The position numbers and the translations under genes were made by a program. Source: Hyperoodon ampullatus (Eukaryota > Chordata > Mammalia > Artiodactyla > Ziphiidae). Taken from it: a stretch of DNA of 64,000 nt. Below the pieces are notes generated by a model. The model did not search any database, had not been told where the DNA came from, and saw only the letters and a program-made list of their open reading frames with translations. Below are positions 55,618 to 64,000 of the stretch, one piece after another (positions within the stretch are counted from its first letter, which is position 1; the number at the start of each line of letters is the position of its first letter). Where the stretch lies: NCBI GenBank assembly GCA_949752795.1, contig OX457062.1, positions 92,183,777 through 92,247,776 of the forward strand, in the 5' to 3' direction.

Positions 55618-57914
55618 GATTAGGCTTCCTTCAAAAAGTGAGCGATTTTGTAATGCCTCTCTAACCTTCAGTCCCTTTACCTAGTCCCCATCCCTTCGGG
55701 TGTTCTTATCCCCACACTTGCCCCGGCCACTGGCAAGGTAGACCTAAAGTAAAGCCCAACAGGAATCACAAGTGCCTTGACCCCAGTGAAAGCAGCTCAC
55801 CGAAGCATAAATCAAGAACTCATAGAATAATTGTTCAACCTTTTGGAGGAAACAGGTTACTGTTACTGCTGCAAAATCTTTTCCCAAAAAGCTAAAGTCA
55901 TTTGACTGTCACAATCTAATTCATCTTCATACCTTTGAAAGAGTTTTGTTATTTTTTTTCCCCTGACATAAGGGGGAAAAAAAATAAGGGGACACTGAGG
56001 ACCAAAGGGAGTTTTGGCTTATCCAGCGTTAAAAAACACATGGTGCTGAATCCCGAGACAAAGACCTGATCTTCCTAGCTCAGCTCCTTGTGCTAGCATG
56101 CATCACTTTTCAAGGGCACACTTGAGACCTCAGAGGAATTCAGTGGCTGCTCTGGGTTGGTTGGTGGGACCCTACTGCCTTTAAGAAGTTAACAATCAAA
56201 AGGAAAAGTTGTTTCGATATGATGCACTTGGCTGGAACCAATTTCCTGGTAGAGAGAATCAACCCTTTTGCCCACTTGAGACATTTTGAATAATTTAGAG
56301 CTTTCTTTACACATAAAGCATTAACCAGGTAGGACCTATGGACATTAAGACGGTTAATGCTAGAAGTGTTGAAACTTCTCAAAATGTTTGTTTCTTTTCA
56401 CTCCTTGCAAATCTGAGAAATGATCTGAAATGGCAACTCAAGTCTGTAGCGTGGTGATCTTAACTGAGACCTGTCCTTTCTATATTAGGACTCGTTATTT
56501 TGGATATTCCAGACCACTCCATGTTATACAAATGAACTTCAGTGGTAGGGATAATCAGTCAGAATCATTCAAGCCCAGACCAATCTTTTTTTCTAGTGTC
56601 AGATTTCACAAAAGTAGTCTGTTGCCTCAGTTCTTGATTTCATTTCGTTCTTCTTGATGGAGCCTTAAAATACTGCATTGCAGCTAATCATACAAATGAC
56701 CTCACTGCAGAAAGAAAATGATCTATCCTAGATCATAGAATTTTAGAGTAATCATGATTCTGGGGACGTTTAAATACAGTGATAAAATGTGAATTAAAGT
56801 TCACTTATATCCTGTGTCAGGGTCATTATTTTCTGTGTCCAAGTAATTTCATACCTAAACCTACCTGGGAGAAACTCTAAAATTTTTTGACATCTCTGCT
56901 ATCGTGATATATGATGATGGTGGCCATGCTTTGCATCCCTCCTCCCAGTTGATGTGCTATGATCAATGTTGAGCTTGTTCTTTTTATTTAACTCAAGTTA
57001 GTGTAATTTCCCAACTTCTAGGAAAGCTGTTTCCTCGTTGGTTGCTCATTACCTAACCTAATGTTTTGGATGATGGTGTCAGCTAAGCTGTGCCCAGGCA
57101 TTCAAGAATCGTTGGGTAATTTATAAACTTGTAGAAGCATATTTGTGTTATTTTACTTAAACAGTGGAGAAAAAGAGAGCTTTTGTCATGTTTGTGCTTT
57201 CTAAAAGCATGGTAATTATTATTACTGCCTAAAATAAAAGCTACCGCACAGTGTCTTCCTAACTTTTATTTTAATAATAATGTGAGATTAGATTGATTTT
57301 CATAAATATCATGATATTTTAGTTTAGTTTTTAAAAACAAAATTCCAAAACCCTTCAGTTGTGGATAAAGCAATGTTTTTCATTATCCAGTAGGCCTATG
57401 TATTATGAATGCATTGAACAGTGATCCAACCCTCAGCTTTGTTGGACTAGAGCTTATCACATAAGTAGACATTATTTTTACTCCTGGTTGAGGTTAGTAT
57501 GGCACATGCCATTCTGGTGAACACATCGGGACAACTGGAGAGGAGAGGAGAGAAATAAGCTGGGAATTGGAAAGTGACAGATGCAGCCTTTCTAGTGACG
57601 TGACAAACCATGCTGAAAAGCAGGATATATACAGGATGACGGTTGGAGTTGGGGGATGGCCACTGAAAGACTAAATCCCTCCTTTCCTGGAAACACAGCC
57701 GAGAGGGACACTGCATCCTCTCAAGGCAGGCCTAAACTTATTCAGGAATATTCAATAAGAATGTGTTCATGGACAAATATTTTGTTGAATGTTTGCTGTC
57801 AGTCCAGGACTGGAGGAGATGTTGTTGGAGGGGTAAAAGATGCAGTGAGGGTCCTTGAAGAGCTTATCATCTGGAAAGAAATCACCAGTAAATTCAGTTC
57901 AGTTATTCCAGAAC
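55618..57914. other. Repeat-poor unique sequence, no gene recognised
   Basis: Continuation of the repeat-poor block. Contains a perfect 15-bp hairpin at 55949-55987. Frames of 75-89 residues match no family. Confidence 0.45.
55949..55987. repeat. Perfect inverted repeat, 15-bp arms, 9-nt loop
   Basis: Left arm 'tta', eight T, four C (55949-55963); loop 'tgacataag'; right arm four G, eight A, 'taa' (55973-55987). All 15 positions pair. Confidence 0.9.
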
Positions 57915-58138
57915 CTTGGTGGGTGGAACTCTTTGTCAGGCACTGTGCAGCATGCTACAGGGCAGAAAAAGATAAAGACATAGTTCCCAGCCTTAGTGTA
58001 CTTACAGTCTTAGGTAAGGATATGAACTCAGAAACAGGCTTTTGCAGTAGAAGGTGATATTGGCAGTGTGCTGTGGTGGCAGAAGGAAGTCACTGCTGCT
58101 GCTTAGAGCTGGTAAATGCTTACTGAGGGGACACTATC
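57915..58138 (-). mobile_element. L2 3'-region fossil, left part (split by L1)
   Basis: 'tttgtcaggcactgtgcagc' at 57931, 'gttcccagccttagtgtact' at 57981 and 'tgatattggcagtgtgctgt' at 58054 follow reversed L2. The 133-residue frame at 57656-58057 partly covers it and is not a gene. Confidence 0.75.
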
Positions 58139-58151
58139 TAATCTGGGTCTT

Positions 58152-58429
58152 TTTTTTTAAATTTTTGTTGGAGGATAGTTGATTTACAATGTTGTGTTAA
58201 TTTCAGGTGTACAGCACAGTGAATCAGTTATGCATATATCCACTTTTTTTTTAGATTCTTTTCCCATACGGGTCATTACAGAGTATTGAATAGAGTTCCC
58301 TGTCCTATACAGCAGGTTCTTACTAGTTATCTGATATTTGGTAGTGTGTTTATGTCAATCCCAGTCTCCCAATTTATCCCTCCCCCGCGTATCCCCTGGC
58401 AACCATAAGTTTGTTTTTTACATCCGTGA
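58152..58429 (-). mobile_element. L1 3'-UTR fragment inserted in L2, reversed
   Basis: Reversed cetartiodactyl-type L1 3' end: 'tttacaatgttgtgttaatt' at 58183, 'tacagcacagtgaatcagtt' at 58210, 'gaatagagttccctgtccta' at 58288, and 'ctggcaaccataagtttgtt' at 58396. Target-site duplication taatctgggtctt (58139-58151) versus taatctggatctt (58430-58442), one mismatch. Confidence 0.95.
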
Positions 58430-58442
58430 TAATCTGGATCTT

Positions 58443-59170
58443 GACTGAAATGTTATTAAGTGCCCAGTAAGATTCCAGACTCTTGCTTGAGGCTGCGGAT
58501 TCAAAGAAGGATAAGATGGTGTCTGTCTTTGAGGAGTTCACGGTCTAAATTAGAAGACAAACGGGTTATGAACCTCCCCCCCCCACCCACACACACACAG
58601 AGTAGAATAGGTTGTAACTATAACAGAGGTGTAAACAGTTACTTAGGGGACCACAGGAGGGACCCATATCCTATTGGAGGGAGTCAAGAAAGATGGCCTA
58701 CCTGAGCTGTTACTCAACAGATGAGCACTGTGAATAGAATGAGATGAAGGTGTAGAGAAGGGAATAACTAACTCTGCCTGGAAGAGGGTGAAAATTGGTG
58801 AAGACTTTGTGGGGGAGATGGCATTAGTCTGGACATTGAAAGTCAAGTGGGATTTTCCCAGGTAGGGGTAGACAAGAACAGAAGGGAATCCCAAGAAGAT
58901 GAGGTGGCGTGAATCAAGACCCGGGGTTGTGGAAGGGTGTGGTATGTCTAGAGGTACAAGGTCAAGTTTGGTTTGGCTGGAACCCATGGTGCATGGAAGG
59001 AATGGGGGGAAACCCAGTCAGGAAAGTGGCCTGTAGCCAGAACGTGAAAGCCAGACTGAAGAATCTCTTGTTTGTTTGCTTGTTTCTGAGAGGTGGTGAG
59101 GAGCCATTATAATTGGAGGTTTTGAAAAGTAATTTGGGCAGTAGAGGGGGAAGGGATTGGAGAGGAGAAA
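58443..59170 (-). mobile_element. L2 fossil, right part, about 700 bp
   Basis: 'gtctttgaggagttcacggt' at 58527 ('catggagctcacagtc' in L2), 'gttactcaacagatgagcac' at 58709, 'gtggaagggtgtggtatgtc' at 58929 and 'ggaaagtggcctgtagccag' at 59021. It also contains a C9/AC-rich run at 58577-58601. Confidence 0.75.
58576..58602. repeat. Poly(C)/(AC)n low-complexity run
   Basis: Nine C's then 'accc' and five to six AC units within the L2 fossil. Confidence 0.85.
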
Positions 59171-59176
59171 GGTTAA

Positions 59177-59375
59177 AACAGTGGTTCTCAGCAGTGATGG
59201 GCAGTGTATCAGAATAACCTGGGAAGTTTTGCAGGATACACAAGCCCGGTTTTTTCCTTAGTCTTCTGTCTTTTCCCTCCACCGAGTTTCTGATGGCATA
59301 TGAGGTGATGGGAAGGTAAATAGGGGTATTTTGAAAAAGCCTGGGGGGTGATACTGATACATTCTGCCCTCTGCT
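59177..59375 (+). mobile_element. hAT-Charlie element, MER5A-like
   Basis: 'acagtggttctcagcagtga' at 59178 is the terminal inverted repeat, and 'tatcagaataacctgggaag' at 59207 is the typical next segment. The right end ('gggggtgatactgatacatt' at 59344) is worn. Confidence 0.65.
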
Positions 59376-59399
59376 ATTGCATGACTCTTACTCTTAAGT

Positions 59400-59880
59400 C
59401 AAGAGATGCTCCAGGAAGGCTGAGAAGATGGAGATGAGAAAGGCTGATTTGAGGGATGCGTGAGAGTTGGAATTAATAGGATGGATTGGAGGAGGCTATG
59501 GTGAAGAAACATGAAAAATACTTAGGTATCTAGTGCAAGCAACTGAGAAACTATAGATTGAAACGAGCCCACAAAGAGGAGAAGCTTTGACAAGATTGTG
59601 GATTCTACTTGAAGTATGTAGAATTTGAGGTCTCTGGAGGCATTTGGTAACATATAAGCTGGATTTCAGGAGAGTTTAAACCACACACACCCAAGTCAAT
59701 TATGCAGCAGTAGAAAACACCACATCAGTGTTTTTTAAAAGGCAACAGAAAACCAGAGACAAGGGAGATTGTGTTGGCTGGAGCAGACAGGTACGTCTTT
59801 GTGGAAAAGTGGAATATGAGTTGCATCTCAAGGCATTAATAGAAAATTCAACTTCAAGCGATGAAGAGATTAAAAATGGA
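59400..59880 (-). mobile_element. Probable L2 body fossil
   Basis: 'gtagaatttgaggtctctgg' at 59618 and 'agctggatttcaggagagtt' at 59657 resemble the reversed L2 segment found at 37260-37330. Much of the rest is unclear. Confidence 0.45.
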
Positions 59881-59959
59881 GATTATGTGCCAAAAAGTAT
59901 GGGGTAAGAAGAAAAATGCTATTTCAAAAGGGCAGGACAGTAATATAAATGACTTAATA

Positions 59960-60115
59960 ATAAAACCTAATATACCCTCATTTATTTTTCACTCCTAGAA
60001 GGAGCCATTATTATTCACAATTTATAGATGAAGAAATGGGTTCAGAGAGGTTAAACAAATGACCCACATGAGGCCAAGTGGAACAGTAGATCCTTTACCC
60101 TAGACTCTTGTTGTG
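59960..60115 (-). mobile_element. MIR SINE fossil
   Basis: 'cctcatttatttttcactcc' at 59977, 'tatagatgaagaaatgggtt' at 60022 and 'agagaggttaaacaaatgac' at 60044. Confidence 0.75.
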
Positions 60116-60324
60116 ATCCGTGAGGTTACGTGTCCTTAAAGGCAGTGTTCATTTCTTATATGTTGTTAAATACCTCCTGGCTAATGTGTAGCCTGAAAAT
60201 AGAGTAGACCTGCAAAAGATATCTGTTGAATTACAGAAACGAATCAGTTCTTTTGTGCATCAGTTTATAGTTATTTGCCATCTACACCTAAGACTAAATG
60301 TGGCATGTAACGTTATAGGACTGA

Positions 60325-60480
60325 ACAGTACCTTAGTAATTTTCCAATCCAAGCAGCTCACTTTATAGAGGAGGAAATTCATGCTCAAGAAAGGAAGTGA
60401 CGTACCTGAAACCTCACACCCAGTTATTAGCAGAGCTGAGCCAGTACCTTGACCTCGATTTCTGTACCCAAGGCTGTTCT
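60325..60480 (-). mobile_element. MIR-like fossil
   Basis: 'tatagaggaggaaattcatg' at 60364 and 'cagttattagcagagctgag' at 60420 resemble reversed MIR, as does 'gatttctgtacccaaggctg'. It could also be another old SINE or LINE with the same core. Confidence 0.5.
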
Positions 60481-60884
60481 CTTGTAACATTCCAACCCAG
60501 GGAACCATAACACTTCTCCCTCTTCTGAGCTCTCCAGAGCTCGAGGGAAATGAAAAACGTGGATAGGACATAAGAGGTGATTTGATAGGTGAGAACTTTG
60601 ACTGTCTTTGTAGCCATCCCATCCAATCTTGCATTTAATGGCATGAATAAGAGAAGGCTGACACAGAAATCAGACACAGGAAGTAATGAGCAATTCGGAT
60701 GAGAAAAGAACAAGCGTAACAATGACAAAGCTTAAGTGAGGTAGAGACTTCTTCCACGTGTTGTCATGGAATGCTGTGGAGTCACCTGTGTTTTGTTATC
60801 TTTTAAGTGCAAAACATGGTCTCACCTACCCAGGACAGATGAGAAGAAATACCATCCCAGGCTAGAGAACTGATGAGCGAGTGG
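60481..60884. other. Unique sequence, no feature recognised
   Basis: Minus frames at 60260-60634 and 60414-60728 overlap each other in different phases. No gene or repeat recognised. Confidence 0.4.
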
Positions 60885-61022
60885 TGCAAGGCAGGATGGA
60901 AAGGGTCCAGGGCTGGGATTCAGGACCCCTGGGGATGCTCATGAGCTGTGTGATTTGGGGGACTTTGCTCTTTCAGGTTTCTTATCTGTGAACGGGAGGG
61001 TTAGATTAGGTCTGTCTAGCTT
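60885..61022 (+). mobile_element. MIR SINE fossil
   Basis: 'gggctgggattcaggacccc' at 60911, 'atgagctgtgtgatttgggg' at 60941 and 'tttcttatctgtgaacggga' at 60978 match the MIR 5' half and core. Confidence 0.75.
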
Positions 61023-61479
61023 TTGTCTGTCACTGGAGCTCTCAGCTAAACCTCTGCCCACAGCTGACAAGCCCCTCCTTGCCAGCGAGTGGGTTGGGGC
61101 AGTGACTTGGGGCGGCTCTGCAGTGTCATGGATGCGGGCTCCTAGGGCTGAGCAGAACCCCTGGGGCTGCAGGAGCATTGAGTGTCAGCCTCTGCACTCA
61201 GTCAACACCATGTGGGTCCCCTTGGCTCCTCTGTTACCTTCAACTTGAGCTGCTGGTATTCAGCGGAAACCCCACCTCAACCAGTCAGCAGCGGGGAGCC
61301 CCGTCTTCTCACCTGATCCCCGGCAGCCTGTCCCCGGGGGCTCAACTCTGCTTCTGGGCCTCTGCCCTTTACCTACATTCTGGATAAGGACCATTGCTAG
61401 ATCTCACTCTTTATCTACGTATCCCATCCTGCCTCTCGAGTTCTACCCCTTTGATTTTTTTTTATGGCTCATTTTTTTT
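61023..61479. other. Unique sequence, no gene recognised
   Basis: GC-richer than average. Frames at 60939-61178 and 60955-61387 overlap on both strands. No family recognised. Confidence 0.4.
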
Positions 61480-62012
61480 TCTTTTTAAAAATTTATTTTT
61501 TAAATTAACCTGCAGTGAAACTGACTTGCTTGCACAGTTGTATGAATTTTAACACATATATACGTTCATGTAATCATCACCAAAAGCAGGGCACAGAGCA
61601 GTTACATCAACTGCAGAAAATTCTTTCATGCTCTTCCTTTGTAGTCACTGCCTCCCTCACCCCCAGTCCCTGGCAGTGCTGAGACGTTGAACATGTTGTA
61701 CAAATGGAATCACGCAGTGGAACTTTTTCTTGAGAATGGCTTCTTTCACTCAACCTTCGAGGTTCATTAGTGTTGTTGTATGTATCCATAATTTGTCCTT
61801 TTTAAATTGCTGAGTGATTTTCCAGTGTATGAATGTAACACATTTGGTTTATCCGTTCACTGGCAGAAGGACATTTGGATGGTTCCTAGTTTGGGGTGGT
61901 TATAAATAGAGCTGCTATAAATATCTATGTACAGGTGTTTGTGTAAACATAAGTTTTCCCTTCTCTGGGGTAAATACTGAGAAGTCACAGTGCTGGGTTG
62001 ACCCCCTTAATT
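61480..62012 (-). mobile_element. Old L1 3' region, reversed
   Basis: 'ttttaaattaacctgcagtg' at 61498, 'catgtaatcatcaccaaaag' at 61567, 'ccccagtccctggcagtgct' at 61661, 'acaaatggaatcacgcagtg' at 61700, 'aggacatttggatggttcct' at 61868 and 'tataaatagagctgctataa' at 61901 are in the order of an old L1. Confidence 0.85.
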
Positions 62013-62031
62013 TTGATCACTTCCCACTTTT

Positions 62032-62235
62032 TTTTTTTTTTTTGCGGTACACGGGCCTCTCACTGTTGTGGCCTCTCCCGTGGCGGAGCACAGACTCCGG
62101 ATGCGCAGGCTCAGCGGCCATGGCTCACGGGCCCAGCCGCTCCGCGGCATGTGGGATCTTCCCAGACCGGGGCACGAACCCGCGTCCCCTGCATCGGCAG
62201 GCAGACTCTCAACCACTGCGCCACCAGGGAAGCCC
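62032..62235 (-). mobile_element. CHR-type SINE, short form
   Basis: T-run at 62028-62042, body 'gcggtacacgggcctctcac', head ending 'ccaccagggaagccc' at 62235. Exact 17-bp target-site duplication gatcacttcccactttt at 62015-62031 and 62236-62252. Frames of 63-95 residues across it are SINE-derived. Confidence 0.97.
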
Positions 62236-62494
62236 GATCACTTCCCACTTTTGAACTAGGTTTGCCCCTCTCGTTGGATTTCTGATACTGGATTCACTCT
62301 GCTGCCTTCCCTCTTCCTCAGATGAGCAGGCCCATCTACCAGTGCATTTCTGGTTCCATCTCTTCCCTCCCCTGGTCCTCCTCTTTCTGGCTACGACCTC
62401 CCAGCTCATAATAAAACTGGAGCCCATTTTGATTAGTCTAAATCTTTTCCGGCTCTGAATTTGTGGTGATTTGGATTATTGCACCAGTTTTGTA

Positions 62495-62508
62495 GTGCCC
62501 TCTGCTGG
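62495..62508 (-). promoter_or_regulatory. Candidate CTCF-binding site
   Basis: gtgccctctgctgg matches all 14 positions of the degenerate vertebrate CTCF core read on the minus strand (CCASYAGRKGGCRS). It lies in unique DNA about 240 bp from a SINE, not inside one. A motif alone does not prove binding. Confidence 0.5.
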
Positions 62509-63090
62509 CTGATTCGCAAAGCTGGCTTTAGGCCTATGCTAGGGGAGAACTTGTAGGTGCCGTGGGAAGAAGAAAAATAATTGGGAAGGGACGTGGTTGT
62601 GGCGAACTAACATTGTCGTGACAGCCTGACGGGGACTCTTCCTGTATTTGATGCTACACATATAGAGAAATGCTGTAATATTTTTGTGGAACCCTACAAT
62701 ATTGTGCCTGTCTTCTCAATTGTGGGCAAAGATGGGCTGTCTGGAAAGCTGGACTCAGCCTGGAGCCTGTTACCCAGATTGCTATTTTGTGAAGATATCC
62801 GCATACAAATGACTCAGATCTAAACATTCAAAAATGCTCTTGGAGGGCCATCTGGTTCTTGTTGGTTCTAAAAGCCTCATTCAGCCTGGTAGATGGATCC
62901 AGTACAAAAGATAGTGAGGGCTCTTCATTCAGGTTTAAATAGGTTCCACTGACCAAGAAGAGAAGCAGCCTTTTAAAAATAGCTGATACTGATGCTCCCA
63001 GAGCCGGAGGATGATGATTCTGCCTCGTAGGTCAGCGGGAGTCTGATAAATACTTAATTGATGATCATGCACTTGCATGGAGGCTTTGGA

Positions 63091-63091
<1 letters not shown>

Positions 63092-63117
<26 letters not shown>
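63092..63117. repeat. (AC)n microsatellite
   Basis: About 13 uninterrupted AC units. Confidence 0.95.
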
Positions 63118-63121
<4 letters not shown>

Positions 63122-63714
63122 CACAATTTGGTATCATCATGGAACACGTGATAATTTGTTTGGTATCTGAAACAGGCTGGGAATTATGCTGACCCAGCAT
63201 GTCAGGCAGTGAGGTCTGTCCGAACCTCGGGATCCTCGTGATGTGTCACATTTAATTCGTGAAGACAGCGCTGCCAGCCTTGCAGTTTGAATGGTGGTGC
63301 TGATGGATTTGCCATTTGCACTCGCTAGCTACTGGCCTTTCTGATCAAAGGTATGGCCATACATTCTGTGACCAAGGATCAGGGAGTGTCTTCTCTCTGG
63401 GAGGCTGACAGCCTTGGAAAGGGAGGGAATCCTGTGCTCTCAGCCACAGCTTTGCGCTCCGACCAACTCCAGACACAGACTGGGCATCTAGGGAGAGGGA
63501 TGCTGGGTACCGGGGAACGTGAATTTGAGGCAGCCGCATCAGCAAGCAAAACGCATGGCATGGCACTGGCTCCTTGATATACCTTTTGTTTCTCTGAGCT
63601 TTACCTTTCTCATCTGAAAGTGGCACAAGGAGAGGTGTGCTGGTGCTTGTGCTTTCTTTATTTTATGCAGACAAAACCACAGTATATCCTGTATTATGAT
63701 GGTGTAATTCATAC

Positions 63715-63848
63715 TTTAATGCTTTCTCACTCCTGAAGATGTCAAGTTATCGGAAGCAGGGATTGCATCTTACTTCTCTATAGCCCCCAGCTCAGCACAG
63801 CACTTGGCCCAGAGACAAAAAGGGAGCTTGGTAAATGCTGTGGGTAGA
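63715..63848 (+). mobile_element. L2 3'-end fossil
   Basis: 'agcagggattgcatcttact' at 63755, 'tatagcccccagctcagcac' at 63779, and 'agcttggtaaatgctgtggg' at 63824 give the plus-strand L2 terminus. Confidence 0.8.
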
Positions 63849-64000
63849 GGTGTGGCTTTTTAAGAGCATCCATGAGTTTCATGAAGTTTATAAATGTTGG
63901 GACTTTGGGAAAATCATTTCACCTTTGCCTCGGGTAATTTGTCTTTCTCGTGTGCCCTCTCAGTAGAGATGCTGGTGTTCCACATCCTGTTGGACTCATC
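63849..64000. other. Unique sequence to the window edge
   Basis: Nothing recognised in the last 150 bases. Confidence 0.4.

Larger units (their letters stand above)
62253..63714. other. Unique sequence, no gene recognised
   Basis: Contains a CTCF-core match at 62495-62508 and an AC microsatellite at 63092-63117. Frames at 63345-63626 overlap on opposite strands. No repeat family recognised. Confidence 0.45.

Noticed and set aside
57656..58057. 133-residue plus-strand frame
   Set aside because: Its second half is a reversed L2 fossil and the first half has no recognisable domain or start context.
1..64000. CRISPR arrays, operons, ribosome-binding sites, phage or plasmid modules
   Set aside because: The window is mammalian nuclear DNA. 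No regular spacer arrays or bacterial gene organisation.
1..64000. Endogenous retrovirus or LTR elements
   Set aside because: I looked for paired LTRs, gag/pol-like frames and primer-binding sites and saw none. The reverse-transcriptase text belongs to L1.

Overview
This window reads as mammalian nuclear DNA, most likely from a cetacean and probably a toothed whale. The best evidence is a set of tRNA-Glu-derived SINEs of the CHR family. Five are short (about 205 bp) internally deleted copies flanked by clean target-site duplications of 10-17 bp. Four are longer (about 330-365 bp) and one is intermediate. The L1 3' ends are of a cetartiodactyl type. Ancient MIR and L2 fossils, microsatellites, CpG depletion and the absence of long open frames also fit intergenic or intronic mammalian sequence. 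The species call is an inference from repeat families recalled from memory, not from a search.

I found no protein-coding exon, tRNA, rRNA, microRNA or CRISPR array that I can defend. The longer open frames are either inside repeats (L1 ORF2 remnants, SINE bodies, L2 fossils) or are chance frames in unique sequence with no recognisable family.

Layout. 1-16 kb: mostly unique AT-rich DNA with a hAT-Charlie element, MIR/L2 fossils, two long CHR SINEs and one L1 tail. 16.4-20.2 kb: three separate minus-strand L1 3' ends in a row, the last holding a tiny piggyBac-like element. 22.6-27.8 kb: a 4.4-kb plus-strand L1 with a decayed ORF2, split by two short CHR SINEs and carrying a purine tract copied from just upstream. 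28-37.5 kb: dense MIR/L2 fossils with SINE and L1 insertions, including a SINE whose head has expanded into a 13-bp tandem repeat. 38-47.5 kb: unique DNA, MIR/L2 pairs, an old HAL1/L1ME-type copy and two CHR SINEs. 47.5-57.9 kb: about 10.4 kb almost free of recognisable transposons, with only one 155-bp L1 tail; this is the best candidate for regulatory or otherwise constrained DNA. 57.9-64 kb: a long split L2, a MER5A-like element, MIRs, an old L1, a short CHR SINE and a perfect CTCF-core match.

No new biological system is visible. The observations most worth checking are the 72-bp TTAA-flanked element inside an L1, the 59/60 purine-tract duplication, the SINE-head tandem repeat, the repeat-poor island with its G-quadruplex motif and 15-bp hairpin, and the CTCF motif.
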